Shown here: positions 17,406 through 24,787 of the stretch, one piece after another
Numbering within the stretch: position 1 is the first letter of the stretch
Layout: each line of letters starts with the position of its first letter
Assembly (NCBI RefSeq): GCF_003096655.1
Contig: NZ_QEKQ01000004.1
Location: 186,001-250,000, forward strand
DNA: 64,000 bases
Reading direction: 5' to 3'
Origin: Tamilnaduibacter salinus
GTDB lineage: Bacteria; Pseudomonadota; Gammaproteobacteria; Pseudomonadales; Oleiphilaceae
Notes under the pieces: generated by a model
Seen by the model: the letters and a program-made list of their open reading frames with translations, nothing else
What the model was told of the DNA's origin: nothing
Databases searched by the model: none
Made by a program: the position numbers and the translations under genes

Positions 17406-19262
17406 TCAGCCCGGCAGTGCGTTTGATCTGCCCGTCTGGTCTTTCTTCTCTTTCTCGCGTGGATCCCGTGGGGGCTGCGGCGGCACCAGGCTGACCACGA
17501 CCCATCCCTTTTCCGGCTTCGCTGTCGTGGCTGTCGTGACCGCGTAGATACGGCTGCGCGGGTCCAGATAGAACAGCGTCAGCGCCTGGTTGTCGTACTG
17601 TTGTCGGAAATCGCTCAGTTTGAAGCTGTCCGTCAGCTGCGTGCTTTTCACCGTGTACCCTTTGCTCACCATGCTGGCCAGCCGGGCGTAGCTGATGTTG
17701 CCGAACAGTCCGCGCGTCTGCTGGATCTTTTCGGCGGTCTGGTGGCGGGCTTTCTGGTCCTGATCGCCCTCTGAAAGGCTGTAGACACTGCCGTTGCCGA
17801 AGTGATCCAGGAAGTGGTACGTCGCCAGTGAGTTGAGCTGTTTGTAGGGGGAAATCACCAGCAGGTTGCCGATGCCCGTGAGGTCGAGGTGTGTCTTGGC
17901 ATGCTCGGACACCGGGTTGCCAAAGTACACGTGCAGATTATCCATCCGTGCCAGGCGCACGTTTTCCCAGTTGGTGTCACACAGGGTGATCGGCACTTCG
18001 AGTTTTTTCAGGGCGCGCCCGATTTCGCGGGACACCTGGTTGGCGCCCAGAATCAGAAAGCCGAAATCGGCCGGTTCGGCGACGCCCAGAAGGCGCGCTA
18101 CCGGGCGGGCTGTCAGGCTCTGGAGTGTGACGGTGGCAATAATCACCATGAACACGAGTGGCACCAGCAGCTCGGCGCTTGTGAAGCCCTGTTCCTGAAG
18201 CTGAAACGCGAAAACCGCCGACACCGCCGCGGCGACGATGCCGCGCGGGGCGACCCAGCTCAGGAAAAGCTTCTCCCGCCAGTTGAGCGTGGTCCCGATT
18301 GCCGAGAGAAACACGCTGGCCGGGCGGGCGATAAAGATCAGCGCGGCCAGCACCGCCACCAGGCCCCAGCCCAGGGCGCCGATGGCCTCGAATTCCACCC
18401 GCGCAGCAAGGATGATGAACAGCGCTGAGATCAGTAGAACGCTGAGCGATTCCTTGAACTCCAGAATGGGCTGGATCGGCACCTGCTTCATGTTGGCCAT
18501 CCAGATGCCCATCACGGTGACCGTCAGCAGACCCGACTCGTGAGCCAGTTCGTTTGAGACGGCATAGACCCCGAGCATGAATGTCAGGGTGCCGGCGTTA
18601 TGGAGATACTGCGGCAACAGATGCTTGCGCAGCGCGATCCCGTTGAGCCAGCCTGCTGCGGCCCCCAGAGCCACGCCGATGAAAATCGTTTTACCGAACG
18701 TGTACAAAGAGTGGCCAAAGACATTGCCCTGCCCCCAGGAAATAATGCCTTCGAACACCAGAACCGCCAGCAGGGCGCCCACGGGATCAATGATGATGCC
18801 TTCCCAGCGAAGGATGTTGGCCAGCTTGGCGGCGGGTTTGACCGAGCGCAGCAGGGGCGCCACCACCGTCGGGCCGGTCACGGTGGAGATCGCCCCAAAC
18901 AGCAGCGCAATCTCCCAGGATATATCGAGCGTCCAGCGAGCCGCGAGGGTCCCAACGGCCAGCGTGACCACCGAGCCGACCGGGATCAGGTTACGCACCA
19001 TCTTGCCGTGGCCCTTGATCTCCTGGAAGCGCAGGGTCAGGCTGCCCTCGAAGAGGATGACGGCGACCGCCAGCGAAATCAGCGGAAACAGCAGGTCCCC
19101 GAAAAGCGCCCCGGGGTTGAGAAAACCCAATAACGGGCCCGCAGCGATACCGCCGCCCAGCAGCAGCAGAATCGCCGGAACCCGCAGACGCCAGGCAAGC
19201 CACTGGCAGAACAGCGATAAAACCCCGATGCTCGCGAGAAGCATGACGATGCTGACGGTCAT
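17406..19262 (-). CDS. CPA1-type Na+(K+)/H+ antiporter with RCK-like C-terminal domain
   Basis: A 618-residue inner-membrane exchanger. About twelve transmembrane helices occupy residues 1-395 (NhaP/CPA1 fold, including the helix with the TGPTVVAPLL segment and a later SWVAPRGIVAAAVSAVFAF helix typical of this family). A cytoplasmic TrkA-N/RCK-like nucleotide-binding domain follows (FLILGANQVSREIGRAL at about 405), then a TrkA-C-like part and a charged tail. It probably exports Na+ or K+ in exchange for protons and helps pH or salt tolerance, consistent with a saline habitat. It is transcribed alone and converges on the oxidoreductase gene. Confidence 0.9.
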   Translation of the reverse strand: MTVSIVMLLASIGVLSLFCQWLAWRLRVPAILLLLGGGIAAGPLLGFLNPGALFGDLLFPLISLAVAVILFEGSLTLRFQEIKGHGKMVRNLIPVGSVVTLAVGTLAARWTLDISWEIALLFGAISTVTGPTVVAPLLRSVKPAAKLANILRWEGIIIDPVGALLAVLVFEGIISWGQGNVFGHSLYTFGKTIFIGVALGAAAGWLNGIALRKHLLPQYLHNAGTLTFMLGVYAVSNELAHESGLLTVTVMGIWMANMKQVPIQPILEFKESLSVLLISALFIILAARVEFEAIGALGWGLVAVLAALIFIARPASVFLSAIGTTLNWREKLFLSWVAPRGIVAAAVSAVFAFQLQEQGFTSAELLVPLVFMVIIATVTLQSLTARPVARLLGVAEPADFGFLILGANQVSREIGRALKKLEVPITLCDTNWENVRLARMDNLHVYFGNPVSEHAKTHLDLTGIGNLLVISPYKQLNSLATYHFLDHFGNGSVYSLSEGDQDQKARHQTAEKIQQTRGLFGNISYARLASMVSKGYTVKSTQLTDSFKLSDFRQQYDNQALTLFYLDPRSRIYAVTTATTAKPEKGWVVVSLVPPQPPRDPREKEKKDQTGRSNALPG

Positions 19263-19312
19263 AATCTAAGTGGGTCCCGGTCGAGAAATGGTTGGATGGG
19301 TGGACTCGGTGG

Positions 19313-20107
19313 TCATTCGGCGTTCGCCTCCCGGGCCAGTCGTGCCAGCAGACGGGAGGCCGCAATCAGCCCAAAGCTGGCCGTAACGGGGCTGGCTGCG
19401 CCGAACCCGCTCGCACAGTCCAGTCGGGCTGGACCGGCCGAGTCCGGTTTCTGGTGGCAAGTGCCGCCATCGCCGGTCGGGTAGGTCAGCTGCTCCATAG
19501 AATACACCGCTTCAACGCCGAACCGGCGTTTGGGATTGCGTGAAAAACCATACTCCCGGCGCAGGTGGTTCCGGACCTTGGCGAGCAGCGGATCCTGAGT
19601 GGTCCGGCTCAGATCAGCCACCTGAATTCGTGTGGGGTCCATCTGCCCGCCCGCCCCGCCGGCACATACCAGCGGTATCCGGCGTCGACGGCAGTGGGCG
19701 ATCAAGGCGCCTTTGGCGTTCACGCTGTCGATGGCATCCACCACTCCGTCCAGCTCTGGATGAATCAGGTTGTCGACGTTGCGCGGCGTCACGAAGCCAA
19801 AATGGGCGGTAATGCGCAGTTCCGGGTTGATGGCGATCAACCGGTCATGCAGTGCATCCGTTTTGGCCCGTCCGTACTCGCCGGCCAGCGCATGCAGTTG
19901 GCGGTTCGTGTTGGAGACGCAGACATCGTCCATGTCAATCAGTGTCAGGGCGCCAATGCCGCTCCGGGCCAGTGATTCCGCGGCCCAGGAGCCCACGCCG
20001 CCGAGTCCGGCAATCGCCACGTGGGCGCTCCGGAAACGCGCGAGAGCGGCCCGGCCATACAGCCGCTCAATGCCGCCAAAACGGAACTGGAAGTCGTCCG
20101 CCGTCAT
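19313..20107 (-). CDS. tcdA: tRNA threonylcarbamoyladenosine dehydratase TcdA
   Basis: E1-like (ThiF/HesA family) enzyme that uses ATP to cyclise the threonylcarbamoyl group of t6A37 in ANN-decoding tRNAs (ct6A). The adenylation core is clear: GLGGVGSWAAESLARSGIG with the nucleotide-binding Gly loop, then LIDMDDVCVSNTNRQL, and the late CAGGAGG. The 264-residue length is normal. I placed the start at the ATG at 20107 (MTADDFQFRFGG), which matches where homologues begin. The frame stays open to 20137, but those ten codons fall in the Family 1-like repeat upstream and are unlikely to be translated. Confidence 0.92.
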   Translation of the reverse strand: MTADDFQFRFGGIERLYGRAALARFRSAHVAIAGLGGVGSWAAESLARSGIGALTLIDMDDVCVSNTNRQLHALAGEYGRAKTDALHDRLIAINPELRITAHFGFVTPRNVDNLIHPELDGVVDAIDSVNAKGALIAHCRRRRIPLVCAGGAGGQMDPTRIQVADLSRTTQDPLLAKVRNHLRREYGFSRNPKRRFGVEAVYSMEQLTYPTGDGGTCHQKPDSAGPARLDCASGFGAASPVTASFGLIAASRLLARLAREANAE

Positions 20108-20118
20108 GAGATTGACCT

Positions 20119-20240
20119 GATGCCCCGTCCGGTTCATTCATTGACTGATCGCTTGACGCTGCGGCCACTGGCCAGGGCGTCAGCTCCCCGGATGTGGTTG
20201 TTCCACACCAAGGCCAGACACTGGTCCGTGAATCAGAGCG
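20119..20240. repeat. Degenerate, partial relative of the Family 1 structured element
   Basis: Part of the 397-base gap upstream of tcdA resembles the first half of the Family 1 element at 23162. It has a CCGTCCGGTTCATTCATTGAC block like the element's terminus, a TGACGC/GCGTCA hairpin, and GGTTGTTCCACACCAAGG where Family 1 has GGTGGTTCCACATCAAGG. Several mismatches and the missing second half suggest an old or truncated copy. The stretch 20241-20337 between it and the terminator shows nothing I can name. Confidence 0.5.
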
Positions 20241-20337
20241 GCGATTGTACCTGAGAAGGCACTGTAGAACAGCGGTGCGCTGAGATGAAACGTGAACATC
20301 ATGACGATGGGAGTGATTCGATACAGGAGCGAAAGGG

Positions 20338-20367
20338 AAAAAAGGCCACGCCAAGAAGGCGTGGCCT
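20338..20367 (-). terminator. Intrinsic terminator downstream of the acyl-CoA dehydrogenase gene
   Basis: Perfect 10-bp stem AGGCCACGCC/GGCGTGGCCT with a five-base loop. On the minus strand it is followed by a run of T (AAAAAA at 20338-20343 on the plus strand). It is oriented to stop minus-strand transcription coming from the dehydrogenase. Confidence 0.85.
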
Positions 20368-20504
20368 GACAGGCAGTGGCCCGCCCGGGACAGAGCGGAC
20401 CGGATTAGTTCAGAGACACTAATCTGCCAGCCCTATTCTCCACACCGGGGCGACTTGCGGAAGGGGGCGAAGGGCCACCGGCGTGTCATATCCGGCCATC
20501 ATCA

Positions 20505-22280
20505 TCAGACCGCCCACTGATCGTCCTCCAGGGCCATCAGGGAGGCCTTGCCATCGCGGATGTCGGCCAGCAGCCAGTCGATCTCCGGCAGAAGCTTGTC
20601 GAAGTAGTACTGCGCCGACGTTTGCTTGGCCTTCAGCAAATCCGTCTGGCCGGCTCCGGCATCGAGCAGTCGCTGAGCTGTGGTGGCCTGACGGCTCCAG
20701 AGGTACGCGATGACGGTCAGCGCGGTCAGCCGGAGATACGGGGTTGCCGCCGCTCCGACCTGTTCGGGATCGCTGGGGCCGTTTTCGCCGATCCAGGTGG
20801 TGGCCTTTTCGAGCGTTCTGATGGCGTGCTTGAGGCCTTCGCGGTGCGCCGCATCCTCATGGTCACTCAGGAAGCCGGTCATGGTCTTGAACAGGTTGCG
20901 GATCAGCCGACCGTTCTTCAGCGCCAGCTTCCGTCCGGCCAGGTCCATGGCCTGAATGCCGTTGGTGCCCTCATAAATGCGGGCGATACGGCCGTCTCGA
21001 ACGAGCTGTTCGATCGGCCAGTCGGTGGTAAATCCAGCGCCGCCAAGCACCTGCAGGCCGGTGTTGGCGTTGTTGAAGCCCTCATCGGTGAGGAATGCCT
21101 TCACGACCGGGGTCAGGATCTGCACGAGATCGTCCGCCGATTCCCGTACGGACTCATCGGGGTGGGCAATGGAGAGATCCAGCTGCTGGCCGGCGAACAG
21201 TGCCAGCGCGCGCATCCCTTCGTTCAACACCTTCTGGCGCATCAGCATGCGGCGAACGTCCGGATGGACCAGGACCGGATCGGCCGCCCCGTCCGGGTTT
21301 TTTGGCCCGGACAGCGACCGGCTCTGCAAGCGCTCCCTGGCGAACCCGAGGCTTTCCTGGAAGGCAGTCTCGGCCAGCCCCAGGCCCTGCATGCCGACCA
21401 TCAGCCGCGCCTCGTTCATCATCGTGAACATCTGGCGCATGCCATCGTGAGGCTGGCCGACCAGCCAACCTTTCGCGCCCTCAAAATTCATGACGCAGGT
21501 GGCCGAGCCCTTGATACCCATCTTGTGTTCGAGGCCGCCACACCAGGCCGGATTGCGCTCGCCGGTTTCCGGTAACACCTTGGGGACAACAAACAGAGAG
21601 ATGCCCTTGGTGCCTTTCGGGGCGTCCGGCAGCTTGGCCAATACCAGGTGCACGATGTTGTCGGTGAGGTCATGCTCGCCGCCCGTGATCCAGATTTTCG
21701 TGCCCTCGATCCGGTAGCTGCCATCGTCGGCCGGGGTCGCCTTGGTCCGGATCAGGCCCAGGTCCGTCCCGCACTGTGGTTCGGTCAGACACATGGTGCC
21801 GGTCCACTCACCGGAGATCAGTTTCTCGAGATAGGTGTCCTTGAGCGCGTCGGAACCGTGTTCATGAAGTGCAGAAATGGCGCCATGGGTCAGTCCCGGA
21901 TACATACCCAGTGACAGGTTGGATGAGCACATCATCTCATCGACGACGAACTTGAGGGTGTGGGGCAGTCCCTGGCCGCCGTAGGCCACCGGGGCATCCA
22001 ATGCGGTCCAGCCTCCTTCCACAAACTGCCGGTAAGCCTCTTTGAACCCTGTGGGCGTTGTTACCGAGGCCGTTTCGGGATGAAACTGGCAACCCTCCGT
22101 ATCGCCCGGGCGGTTGGTGGGCTGGATGACCTCTGCCGCGACGCGTCCGGCTTCCTCAAGAATCGCGTCAATCAGGTCCGGGGTGGCTTCGGAATAGTTG
22201 GGCAGTTCGTGGAGCTGATTCACGCCCAGAACATCGTTGAGCAGAAATCGGATGTCATTGAGCGGTGCCTGATAACTCAT
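20505..22280 (-). CDS. Acyl-CoA dehydrogenase (DmdC/FadE type)
   Basis: A 591-residue FAD enzyme that introduces a C2-C3 double bond into acyl-CoAs. The length and the N-terminal extension (MSYQAPLNDIRFLLNDV) are typical of the DmdC subgroup, first known for 3-methylmercaptopropionyl-CoA oxidation in DMSP breakdown and also acting on other acyl-CoAs. FAD/substrate motifs are visible: MCLTEPQCGTDLG, KIWITGGEHDLTDNIVHLVLA and the C-terminal YEGTNGIQAMDLAGRKL carrying the catalytic Glu. It stands alone with its own terminator and is divergent from the SDR gene. Which acyl-CoA it uses cannot be decided here; dmdA, dmdB and dmdD are not nearby. Confidence 0.9.
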   Translation of the reverse strand: MSYQAPLNDIRFLLNDVLGVNQLHELPNYSEATPDLIDAILEEAGRVAAEVIQPTNRPGDTEGCQFHPETASVTTPTGFKEAYRQFVEGGWTALDAPVAYGGQGLPHTLKFVVDEMMCSSNLSLGMYPGLTHGAISALHEHGSDALKDTYLEKLISGEWTGTMCLTEPQCGTDLGLIRTKATPADDGSYRIEGTKIWITGGEHDLTDNIVHLVLAKLPDAPKGTKGISLFVVPKVLPETGERNPAWCGGLEHKMGIKGSATCVMNFEGAKGWLVGQPHDGMRQMFTMMNEARLMVGMQGLGLAETAFQESLGFARERLQSRSLSGPKNPDGAADPVLVHPDVRRMLMRQKVLNEGMRALALFAGQQLDLSIAHPDESVRESADDLVQILTPVVKAFLTDEGFNNANTGLQVLGGAGFTTDWPIEQLVRDGRIARIYEGTNGIQAMDLAGRKLALKNGRLIRNLFKTMTGFLSDHEDAAHREGLKHAIRTLEKATTWIGENGPSDPEQVGAAATPYLRLTALTVIAYLWSRQATTAQRLLDAGAGQTDLLKAKQTSAQYYFDKLLPEIDWLLADIRDGKASLMALEDDQWAV

Positions 22281-22421
22281 TCGTGACTCTCCCGTTGTGT
22301 GGGTTATGCGATTGGCTTACCAGAGTCATACGCTCGTTTAATTCGGTTGGTTTAGTGGTTGGTCGGTGGGCGACCCGCAAACGTAAGTCCTGGTGGGCGA
22401 ACCGGGGAAGGAGAGAGGAGC

Positions 22422-23144
22422 ATGCGCAATATCATCGTGGCCGGTGCCAGTGGGGCGATCGGTGAGGCACTGGTCAGGCAGCTGGCCGGTCAGGGAGACG
22501 TGCACGTCTGGGCGCTGTGTCGTCAGCCAAGGGGGTGGCTGGCGAATGAACCGGACCACGTGACGATTCTGGACTGGGAGGCCAGTTCGATGGATCTGGG
22601 GAGTCGTCTGGCCGATCGGTGGGGGCGTTCGTTTCGGATCGATGGCGTGATCTACGCAGCCGGACTGCTCCACGATGAGACCATGAGCCCGGAAAAGCGT
22701 CTGGAGGAGCTGTCCCCCGACGCTCTTCAGCGAGCATTCGTCGCCAATGCATCCGGCTTTTTGTTGCTCGTGCAGTCACTGATGCCCTGGCTGTCCCACC
22801 GGGGTCTGAAGCGACTCATGGCGGTATCCGCGAAGGTGGGCTCAATCGGTGATAACGGCATGGGCGGCTGGTATGCCTACCGGGCCTCGAAAGCGGCGCT
22901 GAACATGATGGTGCGTACCCTGTCCATTGAGCTGCATCGTCGGGCACGCCCGGTTGCCTGCGTGGCCGTCCATCCGGGCACGACGTATTCACCGCTCAGT
23001 GAGCCGTTTCAGCAGTCACTGGCAAAACTGCCCGTGAGATCGGCGGCTGAAACGGCACAGAGCCTGCTGGCGCTCTGGGACCGGCTGGACCCCGCGTGGA
23101 ACGGGCAGTTCGTGAGTTGGGATGGCTCGCCTCTTCCGTGGTGA
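22422..23144 (+). CDS. Short-chain dehydrogenase/reductase
   Basis: A 240-residue SDR enzyme. The nucleotide-binding loop GASGAIGEALV is at the N terminus (residues 8-18). A Ser in LMAVSAKVGSIGDNGMGG and the catalytic YAYRASKAALNMM (YxxxK) follow in the classical order, so it is probably active with NAD(P)H. Overall the pattern resembles the CsgA-like SDRs of Pseudomonas. I set the start at the ATG at 22422 because AGGAG lies just upstream. It ends 15 bases before a Family 1 mobile element, which separates it from the convergent chrR. Confidence 0.85.
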   Translation: MRNIIVAGASGAIGEALVRQLAGQGDVHVWALCRQPRGWLANEPDHVTILDWEASSMDLGSRLADRWGRSFRIDGVIYAAGLLHDETMSPEKRLEELSPDALQRAFVANASGFLLLVQSLMPWLSHRGLKRLMAVSAKVGSIGDNGMGGWYAYRASKAALNMMVRTLSIELHRRARPVACVAVHPGTTYSPLSEPFQQSLAKLPVRSAAETAQSLLALWDRLDPAWNGQFVSWDGSPLPW

Positions 23145-23159
23145 AAGAGGCGGGCCTCG

Positions 23160-23429
23160 CCAGTGTCCCGTCTGGTTAATTCGTTGACCTACTGCGCACC
23201 GCTGACGCCTCTGGCCAAGGCGCCAGCCCGCCGGTGTGGTGGTTCCACATCAAGGGGTGGCAACGCAGGTCCAGAGGCGTCAGCGGTGCGCCCTCCGGGA
23301 ACGCCTGAACGCTTTGATAGCGGTGTTGCGGCAGCTCGATTTGGAACCACCAAACCTTCGCTACCGCGCCTTGCTCCCAAAGCGTTCAGGCGCTCAGTAG
23401 ATCAGCGAATTAACCAGACGGGACACTAG
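23160..23429. mobile_element. Family 1 structured MITE-like element, copy A
   Basis: A 266-bp element (23162-23427) flanked by CCAG on the left and CTAG on the right. The 33-bp terminal inverted repeats (AGTGTCCCGTCTGGTTAATT at the left end) have two mismatches. Inside are two hairpins: hairpin A, a perfect 20-bp stem CGCACCGCTGACGCCTCTGG (23195-23214) with 23271-23290, and hairpin B, a perfect 15-bp stem (23302-23316 with 23378-23392). The loops hold GGTGGTTCCA (23238-23247) and its exact complement (23342-23351). The right terminal CTAG provides the TAG stop codon of chrR. It contains no transposase. An 88-codon frame crosses it but looks like a by-product of the palindrome. A near-identical copy lies at 55437-55706 in reverse orientation. 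Confidence 0.9.
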
Positions 23430-24079
23430 CGAATAAACGGGTTTAGCACCCGGCTGAACGTTCCGGTCAATTTCAGGGGGGCGGTCAATACCGACAGAGT
23501 GATGCAGTCGTCGCCTTCCAGGGCCACCGGCTTATGGGTGTCGTGGTTGTCCAGCGTGACGAAGTCCCACTGGCCAAACACGCCATTGTTGTCGGCGAAT
23601 GCCCCCTGCAGGACCAGTGTGGTTTCCCGGCCACGATGGGTATGCTCAAGAGCCTTACCGCCGGCGGTCAGCTTCTGGAGCACAACCCGGTCGTGCTGAT
23701 CGGGAAACAGGTGAGTGATGTCCATGACGCTGACGTCCGCAAGCTGCCGTTTCCAGGGCAGATCGTTGATGTCGCTCTCCAGCATGCGCTCAAGCGCATT
23801 GCTGTACGCGGTCCGGACCTTTGGCTCCGTGTGCACTTCCAGGTCGGTCGCGGTCTCGGTATCGATGCGCCCCAGAATGCGCTCGAACATGTCATCGTTT
23901 ACGTCAGCACTGGGTTGGGACTCCATCATGACGGCGCCCAGACTGTCCAGCGTATCCACCTGGCTGCGACAGTGGGCGCACTGATCGAGGTGAAGGCGAA
24001 TGCACAGCGCATAAGGCTCGCTGAGGTTGCCCGCGCTGTACTCCATCAGGGTATGCGTGTCGGGATGATGCTGTGTCAT
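23426..24079 (-). CDS. chrR: ChrR-type zinc-binding anti-sigma factor
   Basis: A 217-residue cytoplasmic anti-sigma factor with a ChrR-like two-domain layout. The N-terminal zinc anti-sigma domain carries the HxxxCxxC motif in RLHLDQCAHCRS (residues 28-39). The C-terminal cupin has ligand histidines in ALEHTHRGRETTLVLQG (about 140-157) and DNHDTHKP. In Rhodobacter, ChrR releases its ECF partner in response to singlet oxygen, so a similar photo-oxidative or organic hydroperoxide response is likely. Its ATG overlaps the stop of the sigma factor gene by four bases. The TAG stop is formed by the terminal CTAG of the mobile element downstream. The C terminus (SRVLNPFIR) nevertheless looks native. 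Confidence 0.9.
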   Translation of the reverse strand: MTQHHPDTHTLMEYSAGNLSEPYALCIRLHLDQCAHCRSQVDTLDSLGAVMMESQPSADVNDDMFERILGRIDTETATDLEVHTEPKVRTAYSNALERMLESDINDLPWKRQLADVSVMDITHLFPDQHDRVVLQKLTAGGKALEHTHRGRETTLVLQGAFADNNGVFGQWDFVTLDNHDTHKPVALEGDDCITLSVLTAPLKLTGTFSRVLNPFIR

Positions 24080-24723
24080 GCCGAGGAATCCTGCAGGATG
24101 ACCTTGAGTTTGTTCAGTGCCAGGCGGACACGACTTTTGACGGTGCCCAGGGGAATGCCCAGCTCATCGGCAACCGACTGGTGGGACTTGTCTTCCATAT
24201 ACACCTTGGCAATCACGGTGATCTGGTCTTCCGGCAGATGCCTGAGCGAATCGCGAACGCGGCGTTCGGACATCAGCCGATGGAGAGAGGTGACCGGCTC
24301 GTTTTCGTTCTCACCGGGAATCTGCCAGAGCTCTTCGGTTTCGACCGGCGTTTCCCGGCTGGTCCGGCGCATCTTGCGAAGCATGTCGATGCGCTGGTTC
24401 CGGGCGATGGTGAAAATCCAGGTCGATGCCGCCGCCTTGCGCCAGTCATACGTCGAAGACCGTCGCCAGATGGAGACGAACACCTCCTGGACCAGCTCCT
24501 CGGCATGACTCGAGAGGCCATTGGCGAGGGCGTAGTACTTGATCTGCGGCCCGAAGTGCTCGAACAGCTCTCTATAGGCGCTCCGGTCCTGATGCCGGCC
24601 GACCCGCTCCAGGAGCTGACTCCAGGGGTCTTTTCGGCCTTCAGCACGGGCGTTTCCCCGCGTCGGATTGGACACTGAACGCTCCTTGGTGATCACGTTT
24701 TGGACTGCTGCCGTTTCCGCCAT
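24076..24723 (-). CDS. ECF sigma factor, RpoE/ECF11 (ChrR-controlled) group
   Basis: A roughly 215-residue extracytoplasmic-function sigma factor. Region 2 is seen as AEELVQEVFVSIWRR and STWIFTIARNQRIDMLRK, and region 4 as LPEDQITVIAKVYMEDKSHQSVADELGIPLGTVKSRVRLALNKLK. Pairing with a ChrR-like anti-sigma gene in a 4-base overlap places it in the ECF11/RpoE group, which responds to singlet oxygen in Rhodobacter. The ATG at 24723 is preferred over an in-frame ATG at 24756, because a candidate promoter (TGATCC-N18-TATGTG, 24787-24758) ends right at the upstream one. Start choice is moderate in certainty. The gene follows speA with only a short gap but probably has its own promoter. Confidence 0.87.
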   Translation of the reverse strand: MAETAAVQNVITKERSVSNPTRGNARAEGRKDPWSQLLERVGRHQDRSAYRELFEHFGPQIKYYALANGLSSHAEELVQEVFVSIWRRSSTYDWRKAAASTWIFTIARNQRIDMLRKMRRTSRETPVETEELWQIPGENENEPVTSLHRLMSERRVRDSLRHLPEDQITVIAKVYMEDKSHQSVADELGIPLGTVKSRVRLALNKLKVILQDSSA

Positions 24724-24757
24724 GATAAGCACTCGCCGTGTTTTTGTCAGTTCCATT

Positions 24758-24787
24758 CACATACGGCAGCAAGCTGTTCCCGGATCA
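24758..24787 (-). promoter_or_regulatory. Candidate ECF11-type promoter of the sigma-chrR pair
   Basis: On the minus strand TGATCC (24787-24782) is separated by 18 bases from TATGTG (24763-24758). TGATCC is the -35 core known for Rhodobacter RpoE; the -10 match is weak. It overlaps the TGA stop codon of speA and would make the sigma-chrR pair autoregulated. Confidence 0.45.

Noticed and set aside
23163-23429. An 88-codon open frame spanning Family 1 copy A, conserved in copy B at 55437-55703
   Set aside because: It runs exactly from one inverted repeat to the other, has no ribosome-binding site, and an equally conserved frame exists on the opposite strand. Both frames are explained by recent copying of a GC-rich palindrome.
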